A stretch of 64,000 bases of DNA from positions 454,001 through 518,000 of the forward strand of contig NZ_BCNO01000001.1 of NCBI RefSeq assembly GCF_001514535.1. The letters run 5' to 3'. The stretch comes from Thermodesulfovibrio aggregans. GTDB lineage: Bacteria > Nitrospirota > Thermodesulfovibrionia > Thermodesulfovibrionales > Thermodesulfovibrionaceae. Each line of letters starts with the position of its first letter. The first letter of the stretch is position 1. Positions 54,170 through 63,277 of the stretch are shown piece by piece. Under the pieces are notes generated by a model. It made no database searches and was not told the origin of the DNA. It saw only the letters and a program-made list of their open reading frames with translations. The translations under genes were made by a program, and so were the position numbers.

Positions 54170-55570
54170 ATGCCAGAAGTAAGAATTAAAACTCTACCCC
54201 CACCTCATGGTGGAAAACTCGTTGACAGGGTTGTACGTGACCCTGAGATGGCAAGAAAGCTGATGCAGAAATGCTCAGCAGTTTATGACATTAAACCAAC
54301 ACTTTTCAAAGGTAATCCTGTAAGAAATGTTTACAGAGAGATTATGTCCGTATGTTACGGTTTCTTCAGTCCAGTTGAAGGTTCAATGACAAAGGCAGAA
54401 CTTGAGAGTGTTCTTGAAAAAAGAAGACTTCTGAGTGGCTGGGTTTTCCCATATCCAATCCTTTTTGATATTTCAGAAGATGATTTAAAGCAACTCCGTC
54501 AAAAATATGGAGATATCGGACCTGGTGATTGGCTCCTTTTAAGATTAAAGGGTGAGCCTTTTGCAATTCTTGAGATTGAAGAAATCTATGAAATTGTTCC
54601 TGGCGATGTAGCAGTTAGAACCTTTGGTACTCCAGAGAAAAACCCAGAGGTTGTAAAGGTTCCATTTGACCAGAAACACACTGGATACAATATTTACTGT
54701 TCATTGAATCCAATCATTCTTGCAGGAAAATATACAATTATCAATGAGCCTAAATTTAGACCACCTTTTGACAGATTCTGGTATCCACCAAAGAGATCAA
54801 GAGAGGAGTTTGAAAAGAGAGGATGGACAACAGTTATTGCCCATCAGACAAGAAATGTTCCTCACACAGGACATGAAGCATTGATGAAGAATGCAGCATA
54901 TATTGGTGATATTAAACCATGCGATGGTATTGTCGTTAATGCAATAGTTGGTGCAAAGAGAATCGGTGACTTCCCAGATGAAGCAATAGTTGAAGGACAT
55001 GAGATGATTCATCTTGCTGGCTACATTAAGCCAGAGCGTCATCTTGTAACCTTCACACTCTGGGATATGAGATATGGAAACCCGATAGAATCTCTTATTC
55101 ACGCAGTAATAAGACAGAACATGGGTATTTCATTCCACATGTTTGGAAGAGACCATGCAGCACTTGGTGAGTACTATGATATTTATGCAACTCAGATACT
55201 CTGGTCGAAGGGAATTCCAAGCTTTGGTTTTGATGCTCCACCATACGAGGTTGACGGTGGATTCTATATAAGACCACAGAACATTGCTGAGTTCTGGTAT
55301 TGTCCAAAATGTAAAGAGTTTGCATACTCTGAAAACTGTACTCATAAGGGTATCTACTCAAGATACTCTGGAAGCTTTATTAGAGGACTTATTAATGAAG
55401 GCGTAATGCCGCCACCTGAAATATACAGACCTGAAGTTTACAAGGTTGTGGTAAAGTGGTGGCAGAAATTTGGATATCCATTTAACAATGAGAAGTATCT
55501 CAAAGAGAGAGAGGAGAGATTAGAGGTAGATCTCTCTCATATGGAACTTCCAGCTCACTTAAAAAAATAA
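54170..55570 (+). CDS. sat: Sulfate adenylyltransferase (ATP sulfurylase)
   Basis: A 466-aa homo-oligomeric ATP sulfurylase. The nucleotide motif is AHQTRNVPHTGHEALMK and the second active-site motif MFGRDHAALGEYYDIY. A zinc ribbon is visible as CPKCKEFAYSENCTHK. It makes APS and pyrophosphate from sulfate and ATP, the entry step of dissimilatory sulfate reduction. The QTRNV pattern has V where QTRNP is usual. Confidence 0.97.
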   Translation: MPEVRIKTLPPPHGGKLVDRVVRDPEMARKLMQKCSAVYDIKPTLFKGNPVRNVYREIMSVCYGFFSPVEGSMTKAELESVLEKRRLLSGWVFPYPILFDISEDDLKQLRQKYGDIGPGDWLLLRLKGEPFAILEIEEIYEIVPGDVAVRTFGTPEKNPEVVKVPFDQKHTGYNIYCSLNPIILAGKYTIINEPKFRPPFDRFWYPPKRSREEFEKRGWTTVIAHQTRNVPHTGHEALMKNAAYIGDIKPCDGIVVNAIVGAKRIGDFPDEAIVEGHEMIHLAGYIKPERHLVTFTLWDMRYGNPIESLIHAVIRQNMGISFHMFGRDHAALGEYYDIYATQILWSKGIPSFGFDAPPYEVDGGFYIRPQNIAEFWYCPKCKEFAYSENCTHKGIYSRYSGSFIRGLINEGVMPPPEIYRPEVYKVVVKWWQKFGYPFNNEKYLKEREERLEVDLSHMELPAHLKK

Positions 55571-55582
55571 AGGAGGTGAATA

Positions 55583-55984
55583 ATGGCTAAGTTTTTTGGA
55601 GTAGTAATTGATGAAAAGAGATTGGCAGCTATAAAGGGTACACCCCTTGAAGAAAAAGTTGAGCCAATTTTTGGTGGAGCATTAAAAAGACTCGTAATTG
55701 AAGTTCCTGATGACCTCGGGCAGAAGGTTATTGAGCAGTTCTCTAAGGCAAGATTTGATGCCAGAGGCTTCATTGAGGAGACACCAGCTGCATTTAAAAG
55801 ACTTGTTTTTAAGAAAATTGTAGAGATGAAGTCTTTGGGACCAGAAGTCATAGAAGCTGCTGTTGCTGAGATTCCATCAATAAAAGATGATATTGAAAAG
55901 GAAGATAGAGAGCTTCCAGTTCCTGATATTGATATAAGTGATGTGCTGGAATTACAGAAAAATCCAGTACAAAAACCAGCATAA
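55583..55984 (+). CDS. 133-aa protein of unknown function between sat and aprB
   Basis: I do not recognise this family with confidence. It is soluble and has no cysteines, no signal and no membrane segment. Residues 1-85 look alpha/beta (AKFFGVVIDEKRLAAIKG, GALKRLVIEVPDDLGQKVIE), and the C-terminal third is acidic and Pro-rich (DDIEKEDRELPVPDIDISDV). A strong GGAGG RBS and 12- and 24-base gaps place it firmly in the sat-apr operon. A role in APS handling or in AprAB assembly or regulation is inference from context only. Confidence 0.75.
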   Translation: MAKFFGVVIDEKRLAAIKGTPLEEKVEPIFGGALKRLVIEVPDDLGQKVIEQFSKARFDARGFIEETPAAFKRLVFKKIVEMKSLGPEVIEAAVAEIPSIKDDIEKEDRELPVPDIDISDVLELQKNPVQKPA

Positions 55985-56008
55985 AAAAACAAAAAAGGAG
56001 GTTAAGCT

Positions 56009-56437
56009 ATGCCAAGTTTTGTAATTCAAGAAAAGTGTGACGGTTGCAAGGCACAGGACAAGACTGCATGTCAGTACATCTGTCCTAATGACCTTATGAC
56101 ACTGGACAGAGAAAAGATGAAGGCTTACAATCAGGAGCCAGATCAGTGCTGGGAGTGCTACAACTGTGTAAAAATCTGCCCTCAACAGGCAATTGAAATC
56201 AGAGGTTACGCAGATTTCTTCCCACTCGGAGCAAGCGTTATCCCAATGAGAGGTCAGGATGCCATTATGTGGACAATTAAGTTCAGAAATGGCGCAATTA
56301 AGAGATTCAAATTCCCAATAAGACTTACACCTGAGGGATACTGGAAGGCTGAAAACATTTATGAGGGATTACCTGAGCCTGACTACTCAAAGATTAAAGG
56401 TCCTGGCTACTTCAATTATGAAGCCAGAAAAGAGTAA
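56009..56437 (+). CDS. aprB: APS reductase beta subunit
   Basis: A 142-aa ferredoxin-like subunit with two [4Fe-4S] clusters: CDGCKAQDKTACQYICP and CWECYNCVKICP. RGYADFFPLGASVIPMRG and the C-terminal tail that wraps AprA follow. It passes electrons, probably from QmoABC, to the FAD of AprA. Confidence 0.97.
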   Translation: MPSFVIQEKCDGCKAQDKTACQYICPNDLMTLDREKMKAYNQEPDQCWECYNCVKICPQQAIEIRGYADFFPLGASVIPMRGQDAIMWTIKFRNGAIKRFKFPIRLTPEGYWKAENIYEGLPEPDYSKIKGPGYFNYEARKE

Positions 56438-56465
56438 AAAATATTAAGAAAAAGGAGGTATTAAA

Positions 56466-58454
56466 ATGGAAAAAGAGACTTGCACATTTTCATACTGTCA
56501 GAAGCCAGAAACAGTAGTTGTTGAGACCGATTTACTCATAATCGGTGGTGGTATGGCTGCCTGTGGTGCTGCATTTGAGGCTTGCAGATGGGCAACACCA
56601 AAGGGAATTAAAGTAACAATGGTTGACAAGGCTGCAACAGACCGTTCTGGTGCAGTTGCCATGGGTCTCAGTGCTATCAACACCTACATTGGTGAGAATA
56701 AAGTTGAGGACTATGTAAGATATGTCCGTGCAGACCTCATGGGAATCATCAGAGAAGACCTTGTTTATGACCTTGGAAGACATGTAGACAATTCTGTTCA
56801 CATGTTTGAGGAATGGGGTCTTCCAATTTGGAAAAAGAGCGATGATGGATGGTCACTTGATGGCTTTCAGGCAAGAGACCAGGGCAAACCAAAACTTAAA
56901 GATGGTGGAGTTCCATGCCGTTCTGGAAAATGGCAGATAATGATCAACGGTGAATCTTACAAAGTCATCGTTGCAGAGGCAGCAAAAGCAGCCCTTGAAT
57001 ACAATAGAAAAGCTCTCAACATTCCACAGAACCATTTTGAGAGAGTATTTATTGTTAAACTCATCAAAGATGCAAAAGAGGCAAACAGAGTAGCTGGTGC
57101 AATTGGCTTTAGTGTTAGAGAAAATAAAGTATATGTATTTAAAGCAAAGGCAATACTCAATGCATCTGGTGGTGCAGTTAATGTATTTAGACCAAGATCA
57201 ACACGTGAAGGACAGGGTAGAGCCTGGTATCCTGTATGGAACTCTGGTTCTGGATACTATCTTGGCATGAGCGTTGGCGCTGAGATGACAATGATGGAAA
57301 ACAGATTCGTTCCTGCAAGATTCAAAGATGGATACGGACCAGTTGGTGCCTGGTTCCTCTTCTTCAAAGCAAAAGCTACAGATGCCCTTGGTAATGATTA
57401 CTGTTCAAAAGAAACTCCAGAGTTTAAAGATGCTCTCCAGAAATACGGAAAGTGGGCAGATGCTCTTGGAACAGCAATAAGAAACCATCTTATGATGCAG
57501 GCTATGAGGCAAGGTAGAGGTCCTATCCTCATGAATACACACACAGCCATGCAGGAACTTGCAAAACAGATGGATCCAAAGAGACTTAAACACCTTGAAG
57601 CAGAAGCATGGGAAGACTTCCTTGACATGTGTATCTCCCAGGCAGGACTCTGGGCAGCCAATAACGTTGAACCAGATAAAGTTCCATCTGAAATTATGCC
57701 AACAGAGCCTTATCTCCTCGGTTCACATGCAGGTTGCGCAGGCTTCTGGGTAAGCGGACCTGGAGATATACCAGGTACACCTGCTGAGTGGTTCTGGGGC
57801 TACAACAGAATGAGCACAGTAGCAGGTCTATTCATGGCTGGTGACATTGTCGGAGCTTCCGGACATAAATTCTCCTCTGGTTCACATGCTGAGGGTAGAA
57901 TAGCTGCAAAAGCAGCCATTGCCTTTATACTTGACAATGCCAGCTATACACCTGAATTAGCAGCAAATATAGATGAACTTGTTGCTGAGATTTATCTGCC
58001 ATTTGAAATTTATGAAAAATACAAGACATATTCTACAGACCCAGCAGTCAATCCATACTACATCAGACCAAATATGTATCAGGCAAGACTTCAGAAGATT
58101 GCTGACGAATACTTCGGCGGAGTCAGCACCTGGTACATGACCTCAAAGACAATGATTGAGGAAGGTCTTAGAAAACTTCAACTTCTTAAGGAAGACGCTG
58201 CAAGACTTGCAGCAGCCAATCTCCATGAGCTTCTCCGTTGCTGGGAGAACTATCACAGAGCACTCTCCCTTGAGGCTCATGCAAGACATATCCTCTTCAG
58301 AGAGGAATCCAGATATCCTGGTTACTACTACAGAGGCGACTTTGACTTTGTTGATGATAATAACTGGCGTTGTTTTGTCAATTCAGTATATGATCCAGCT
58401 ACTGACACATTTACACTTAAGAAAGTTCCATACGTCCAGATCATTCCTGATTAA
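56466..58454 (+). CDS. aprA: APS reductase alpha subunit
   Basis: A 662-aa flavoprotein of the fumarate reductase family. The FAD site is LLIIGGGMAACGAAFEA, ending MVDKAATDRSGAVAMG. Later blocks include EMTMMENRFVPARFKDGYGP and GDIVGASGHKFSSGSHAEGR. It reduces APS to sulfite and AMP in the cytoplasm. An RBS (GGAGG) precedes it, and two hairpins follow. Confidence 0.98.
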   Translation: MEKETCTFSYCQKPETVVVETDLLIIGGGMAACGAAFEACRWATPKGIKVTMVDKAATDRSGAVAMGLSAINTYIGENKVEDYVRYVRADLMGIIREDLVYDLGRHVDNSVHMFEEWGLPIWKKSDDGWSLDGFQARDQGKPKLKDGGVPCRSGKWQIMINGESYKVIVAEAAKAALEYNRKALNIPQNHFERVFIVKLIKDAKEANRVAGAIGFSVRENKVYVFKAKAILNASGGAVNVFRPRSTREGQGRAWYPVWNSGSGYYLGMSVGAEMTMMENRFVPARFKDGYGPVGAWFLFFKAKATDALGNDYCSKETPEFKDALQKYGKWADALGTAIRNHLMMQAMRQGRGPILMNTHTAMQELAKQMDPKRLKHLEAEAWEDFLDMCISQAGLWAANNVEPDKVPSEIMPTEPYLLGSHAGCAGFWVSGPGDIPGTPAEWFWGYNRMSTVAGLFMAGDIVGASGHKFSSGSHAEGRIAAKAAIAFILDNASYTPELAANIDELVAEIYLPFEIYEKYKTYSTDPAVNPYYIRPNMYQARLQKIADEYFGGVSTWYMTSKTMIEEGLRKLQLLKEDAARLAAANLHELLRCWENYHRALSLEAHARHILFREESRYPGYYYRGDFDFVDDNNWRCFVNSVYDPATDTFTLKKVPYVQIIPD

Positions 58455-58467
58455 TATGAGGGTGAAT

Positions 58468-58495
58468 AAGGGAGGGAGGCAACTCCCTCCCTTTA
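58468..58495 (+). terminator. Terminator or attenuator after aprA
   Basis: An 11-bp GC-rich stem (AAGGGAGGGAG opposed to CTCCCTCCCTT) with a GCAA loop, the same loop as the dsrC terminator. The T-run is short (TTT), so partial termination is likely. Confidence 0.7.
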
Positions 58496-58519
58496 AATTC
58501 TTGGTTTTTGGTTTAAATT

Positions 58520-58561
58520 AAAAATTCGTAATGCAGTTTTAAAACTGTATTACGAATTTTT
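58520..58561 (+). terminator. 42-bp palindrome between aprA and qmoA
   Basis: AAAAATTCGTAATGCAG and its near-complement flank a TTTTAAAA centre. There is one mismatch, which is a G-U pair in the plus-strand RNA. Flanking A and T runs allow it to act as a bidirectional terminator or as a second step of attenuation. An operator is an alternative. Confidence 0.55.
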
Positions 58562-58594
58562 ATGTTTAAGATAATTCGATAAAGGAGGCTGAGA

Positions 58595-59848
58595 ATGCAT
58601 CATAATGGTAGCCCAAACAGAGTCTTGGTTATTGGTGGGGGATTTAGCGGTTTGACTGCAGGAATTGAGGCTGCCGAGACAGGTGCAGAGGTGATAATTG
58701 TTGAAAAAAATCCCTATCTCGGTGGAAGAGTTGCCCAGTTAAATAAATATTTTCCTAAAATCTGCCCACCTCTATGTGGACTTGAGATTAATTTTCGCCG
58801 TATTAAAACAAATCCTAAGATAACATTCTACACTATGGCACAGGTTGAATCTATTTCTGGCGGACCTGGAGACTATACTGTAAAAATAAAAGTTAATCCA
58901 AGATATGTTAATGAAAATTGTACTGCCTGTAATGCCTGTACAGAAGCATGTCCTCAGGAAAGGGATAGTGATTTCAACTTTGGTTTGAACAAAACTAAAG
59001 CCATTTATATCCCCTTTGAACAGGCTTTTCCCTTAAGATATGTTGTTGATAGAAACACCTGTCCAAAGGATTGTCCTGCTCCGTGTGTGGAAGCCTGTAA
59101 ATACAATGCAATAGACCTTAATATGCAACCTGAAACTATTGAGGTTAAGGTTGACTCCATAGTAGTTGCAACAGGCTGGAAACCCTATGATGCTACAAAA
59201 ATAGACAATCTTGGATTTGGAAAGGTTAAAAATGTAATAACAAACATGATGCTTGAAAGACTTGCTTCAAAAAATGGACCAACTCAAGGACAAATTCTTA
59301 GACCATCAGATGGAAAGCCTGTGCAATCTGTTGCATTTGTTCAGTGTGCTGGAAGTAGAGATGAGAATCATCTTCCTTTCTGTTCATATATTTGTTGTCT
59401 TGCTTCTCTAAAACATACTTTATATATAAAAGAACAGAATCCTGAGGCTGAAGTTACAATCTTTTATATTGACATAAGAACACCAGGAAGGTATGAGAAG
59501 TTTTTCAATCAGGTTAAAGAACAAACAGGTGTGAACTTAGTTAAAGGTAAAGTCGCGGCAATTGAGCAGGATAAAGATTCAGATGATGTTGTTGTAACTG
59601 CAGAGGATATGCTTAGTGGTGAAAAGATAAGAAAGAAGGTAGATATGGTAGTTCTTGCTACAGGAATGCAACCAGAGGGCTTTGACATCAAAGTTCCAGG
59701 TCTAAAATATGCAATAGATGGATTTGTCATTGATACTGAAGGCATATATTCTACAGGCTGTGCAAAAAATCCAATGGATGTAGCAGGTTGTGGAAAAGAT
59801 GCCACAGCTGCAGCCCTCAAGGCAATTCAGATAGGTTTAAGGAGGTAA
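58595..59848 (+). CDS. qmoA: QmoA, HdrA-like flavoprotein of the Qmo complex
   Basis: A 417-aa protein with an N-terminal FAD fold (RVLVIGGGFSGLTAGIEAAE) and GGRVAQLNKYFPKICPPLCG. Cysteine groups follow (CTACNACTEACPQ, CPKDCPAPCVEACK), then a late SVAFVQCAGSRDENHLPFCS typical of HdrA/Qmo. With QmoB and QmoC it is proposed to carry electrons from menaquinol to AprAB. A strong AGGAGG RBS follows the 42-bp palindrome. Confidence 0.96.
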   Translation: MHHNGSPNRVLVIGGGFSGLTAGIEAAETGAEVIIVEKNPYLGGRVAQLNKYFPKICPPLCGLEINFRRIKTNPKITFYTMAQVESISGGPGDYTVKIKVNPRYVNENCTACNACTEACPQERDSDFNFGLNKTKAIYIPFEQAFPLRYVVDRNTCPKDCPAPCVEACKYNAIDLNMQPETIEVKVDSIVVATGWKPYDATKIDNLGFGKVKNVITNMMLERLASKNGPTQGQILRPSDGKPVQSVAFVQCAGSRDENHLPFCSYICCLASLKHTLYIKEQNPEAEVTIFYIDIRTPGRYEKFFNQVKEQTGVNLVKGKVAAIEQDKDSDDVVVTAEDMLSGEKIRKKVDMVVLATGMQPEGFDIKVPGLKYAIDGFVIDTEGIYSTGCAKNPMDVAGCGKDATAAALKAIQIGLRR

Positions 59849-59851
59849 GTT

Positions 59852-62086
59852 ATGGAAAAGAAAATAGGACTATATATCTGCAAAGGCTGTGGTATAGGAG
59901 ATGCGATTGATGTTGAAAAAATTTCAAATATTGCAAAGAATGCTTTAAGAGTACCTGTTGTAGCAGTTAGTGATGTTTTATGTAGCAAAGAGGGTATTGA
60001 TTTAATTAAAAAAGACATTGCTGAGCAGGGGGTAAACAGTGTAGTTATTGCTGGATGCTCACCAAGAGTTAAAACCTATGAGTTTAGTTTTCCCGGTTGT
60101 TTTGTAGAAAGAGTGCCTGTAAGAGAGCTTGCAGTATGGACTATTGAATCACCTGAAGAACAGCAACAGGCTGCTGAAGACTACATCAAAATGGGTGTAA
60201 TTAAAGCACAAAAAGGTGAGGTTCCTGAGCCCTATGTTATTGAGATTACTAAATCAATTCTTGTAGTCGGTGGTGGTATTTCTGGAATGACTGCTGCACT
60301 GGAAGCAGCTCGTGCAGGCTATGATGTTTTTATTGTTGAAAAAGAGCCTGAACTTGGTGGTTTTGCAAAAAAGCTTTACAAAAGAGTACCAACAGATGAC
60401 TTTACAAAAGGAGTTCTTGAAGATGTAAATCTTGAACCACTTATAAATGAAGTAACATCAAATCCAAAAATAAAGGTTTATACTTCATCAAAAATTGAAA
60501 GGATTGATGGCCAACCTGGTGATTTTGATGTGACAATATCCAAGAATGGCTCAACAGAAAAATTCAAGGTTGGTGCTATAATTCAGGCAACTGGATGGAA
60601 ACCCTATGATGCTAAAAAACTTACCAAGAAATATGGATATGGCAAATTCAAAGATGTGGTTACTAATTTTGAGTTTGAAGAGATTGCAAAAAATAACAAT
60701 GGTGTGATCAAGAGACCTTCTGATCATAGGGTGGTAAAATCTGTTCTCTTTATACAGTGTGCTGGACAGAGAGATCCAGAGCATCTACCCTACTGTTCTG
60801 GAATGTGCTGTGCTACTACACTTAAGCAGGCAAGATATGTAACAGATGGAAATCCAGATGCGATGGCTATGGTTATTTATAAAGACATTCGTACTCCTGG
60901 AAAACTTGAGTATTATTACAAGGAAGCACAGAATACACCTGGAGTGATGCTTGCCAAGGGAGAAGTAACAGGGATAAGAGAAGAGTGGGATAAATTGATT
61001 GTGACTGTAGAGGATTCTTTACTTGGTGAGAAAGCTGAGATAGAGACAGAGATGGTAGTTTTAGCGACCGGAATGGTCCCAACAACAAAGGAACCACAGG
61101 ACTATCTTATTGGACTTCAGGAAGCTGCTGCAAAAGGAGATGAAGCAAAGGCAAAGTATATTGAGACAACTAAAAAACCCGAGTTTATTCTTAATCTTGG
61201 ATATCGTCAGGGTCCTGAACTTCCTTTCCTTGAAGGTGGGTTTGGTTTTGTCGATTCAAACTTTATATGTTTCCAGTATGAAACAAGAAGAACCGGAATA
61301 TACGCTGTTGGACCTGTTCGCCAGCCTATGAACATGACAGAAGCGCAGGAAGATGCCCGTGGTGCCGCATTAAAGGCAATCCAGGTTCTTGAACATGTTG
61401 AAAAAGGAATGGCAGTTCATCCAAGAGCATGGGATACCTCTTATCCTGAACCAAATCTTTCAAAATGTACAGCATGCAAGCGTTGTACAGAGGAATGCCC
61501 ATTTGGTGCAATTGATGAGGATGAAAAGGGTACTCCCTTTTATAAACCCAACAGATGCCGTAGATGTGGAACCTGTATGGGTGCATGTCCTGAAAGAATC
61601 GTTTCTTTCAAAGATTACAGCGTTGATATGATTGGTTCAATGTTAAAGAATGTCTCTGTGCCAAGTGAAGATGACAGACCTCGTATTATAGTGCTCTGTT
61701 GTGAAAATGACGCATTTCCTGCAATAGAGACAGTAGCATTTAACAGGCTCAAACTTGACCCTGCATTAAGATTTATTCAACTCAGATGTCTTGGTTCTAT
61801 GAACCTTGTATGGATTGCAGATGCTCTCTCAAGAGGTGTTGATGGAATGTTGTTACTCGGTTGTAAATTTGGTGAAAACTATCAGTGTCACTTTGCAAAA
61901 GGAAGCGAGCTTGCAAAATACAGACTTGGTAAGGTTCAGGAGACTCTTGATAGACTTCAACTTGAGTCAGACAGAGTTCAGATGTATGAGTTAGCAATTG
62001 ATGAGTACTGGAGAATTCCTGATATAGTAAATGAATTTATGGAAAAAATTAGAGAAATCGGTCCTAATCCATTTAAGGGCTTTTAG
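59852..62086 (+). CDS. qmoB: QmoB, HdrA/MvhD-like flavoprotein of the Qmo complex
   Basis: A 744-aa protein. An N-terminal CKGCGIGDAIDVE segment precedes the FAD domain (SILVVGGGISGMTAALEAARAG). It has FIQCAGQRDPEHLPYCSGMC and two ferredoxin clusters near 540-580 (CTACKRCTEECPFG, CRRCGTCMGACPE). The last 140 residues are MvhD-like (IIVLCCENDAFPAIE, LRCLGSMNLVWIADAL, LLLGCKFGENYQCHF). The MvhD part suggests possible electron bifurcation or confurcation, which is inference. It starts 3 bases after qmoA. Confidence 0.96.
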   Translation: MEKKIGLYICKGCGIGDAIDVEKISNIAKNALRVPVVAVSDVLCSKEGIDLIKKDIAEQGVNSVVIAGCSPRVKTYEFSFPGCFVERVPVRELAVWTIESPEEQQQAAEDYIKMGVIKAQKGEVPEPYVIEITKSILVVGGGISGMTAALEAARAGYDVFIVEKEPELGGFAKKLYKRVPTDDFTKGVLEDVNLEPLINEVTSNPKIKVYTSSKIERIDGQPGDFDVTISKNGSTEKFKVGAIIQATGWKPYDAKKLTKKYGYGKFKDVVTNFEFEEIAKNNNGVIKRPSDHRVVKSVLFIQCAGQRDPEHLPYCSGMCCATTLKQARYVTDGNPDAMAMVIYKDIRTPGKLEYYYKEAQNTPGVMLAKGEVTGIREEWDKLIVTVEDSLLGEKAEIETEMVVLATGMVPTTKEPQDYLIGLQEAAAKGDEAKAKYIETTKKPEFILNLGYRQGPELPFLEGGFGFVDSNFICFQYETRRTGIYAVGPVRQPMNMTEAQEDARGAALKAIQVLEHVEKGMAVHPRAWDTSYPEPNLSKCTACKRCTEECPFGAIDEDEKGTPFYKPNRCRRCGTCMGACPERIVSFKDYSVDMIGSMLKNVSVPSEDDRPRIIVLCCENDAFPAIETVAFNRLKLDPALRFIQLRCLGSMNLVWIADALSRGVDGMLLLGCKFGENYQCHFAKGSELAKYRLGKVQETLDRLQLESDRVQMYELAIDEYWRIPDIVNEFMEKIREIGPNPFKGF

Positions 62087-62097
62087 GGAGGAGAGAG

Positions 62098-63249
62098 ATG
62101 GACAAACCACTAAAACCAGATTTACAGTTTGCAAAAGAAATTATAAAAGCAGGTGGAGAATCTTTAAAGAAATGCTATCAATGTTCCACTTGCACAGTTG
62201 TGTGTCAGCTTTCACCTGACAAAGCACCATTCCCAAGAAAAGAGATGCTTTATGCTCAGTGGGGAATTAAAGAGAAACTTTTTCAGAATCCGGACATATG
62301 GTTATGCCATCACTGCGGTGACTGCACAGCATACTGTCCAAGAGGAGCCAAACCAGGTGAGGTGTTAGGTGCTGTAAGAAAACTTATGATACAGCATTAC
62401 TCACCACCAAAATTCCTTGCTAAATGGGTTGCAGATCCAAAGTACATCTTGCTCATTTTCCTTATACCATTGCTTTTCTTCCTTGGTGAGATGGCAGTTC
62501 TGGGATATTTCAGTGGAGTGGAAATTCCAAGGGGTGAAAACGGTGAGATGTCATATGTAGCGTTCTTACCTGCTGTTCCTTGGATTGATGTTCCATTTAT
62601 GGCTTTAGCAGCCTTTGCAATAATCTGTTTCTACAATGGTGTCAAGCGATACTGGCTTGATCTTTCAGCTGGAACTGAGATTAAACGGAAGGATATATAT
62701 AACTGTATTTATGAAACAATAAAAGACATACTTTTACACAAAAAGTTTCAACTCTGCGGTTTAAATAAAGGAAGATATACAGCTCATATCCTCGTACTTT
62801 ATGCTTTTATTGGATTGGCAATCACAACAGGTATAGCTGCTTTCTATGAGTGGGTTTTGAGATGGGAATCTCCTTATCCGCAGACAAATATTGTGAAAAT
62901 TATTGGAAATGTCAGCGGAATAGCACTCATAATAGGAATGTTCCTGATTATTGTCAATAGAAGCAAGAATTCAGCAAAACAGGGAATAGGAAGCTATTTT
63001 GACTGGTTACTTATTACAATAATTGCTGGTGTTGGAGTTACAGGATTTCTTGCTGAAATCTTGAGACTTGCTGAAGTTGAAACTCTTGGATACGCCTCAT
63101 ATATTGCTCATCTTGTATTCGTATTCGCCCTTTTTGCTTATGCACCCCACTCAAAAATGGCCCACATGGTCTATAGAGCAACTGCAATGGTATTTGCAAA
63201 AGCTTCATTAAGAGAAGAATCTTTGGTAAAGCAGGAAGAGGCAGCATGA
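62098..63249 (+). CDS. qmoC: QmoC, HdrC-HdrE-like membrane subunit
   Basis: A 383-aa fusion of a cytoplasmic HdrC-like iron-sulfur part with a cytochrome b part. Residues 1-95 have CYQCSTCTVVCQ and CHHCGDCTAYCP. From about residue 115 come six membrane helices related to NarI/HdrE, with histidines in HILVLYAFIGLA and HLVFVFALFAYAPHSKMAH as likely heme ligands. It links the menaquinone pool to QmoAB. Confidence 0.96.
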   Translation: MDKPLKPDLQFAKEIIKAGGESLKKCYQCSTCTVVCQLSPDKAPFPRKEMLYAQWGIKEKLFQNPDIWLCHHCGDCTAYCPRGAKPGEVLGAVRKLMIQHYSPPKFLAKWVADPKYILLIFLIPLLFFLGEMAVLGYFSGVEIPRGENGEMSYVAFLPAVPWIDVPFMALAAFAIICFYNGVKRYWLDLSAGTEIKRKDIYNCIYETIKDILLHKKFQLCGLNKGRYTAHILVLYAFIGLAITTGIAAFYEWVLRWESPYPQTNIVKIIGNVSGIALIIGMFLIIVNRSKNSAKQGIGSYFDWLLITIIAGVGVTGFLAEILRLAEVETLGYASYIAHLVFVFALFAYAPHSKMAHMVYRATAMVFAKASLREESLVKQEEAA

Positions 63250-63277
63250 AAAAAGGGCGGGTTAACCGCCCTTTTTT
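63249..63277. terminator. Bidirectional terminator after qmoC
   Basis: The stem AAAAAAGGGCGG opposed to CCGCCCTTTTTT around a short GTTAA-type loop ends the apr/qmo transcript. It also serves the convergent peptidase gene, whose stop codon it touches. Confidence 0.9.
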
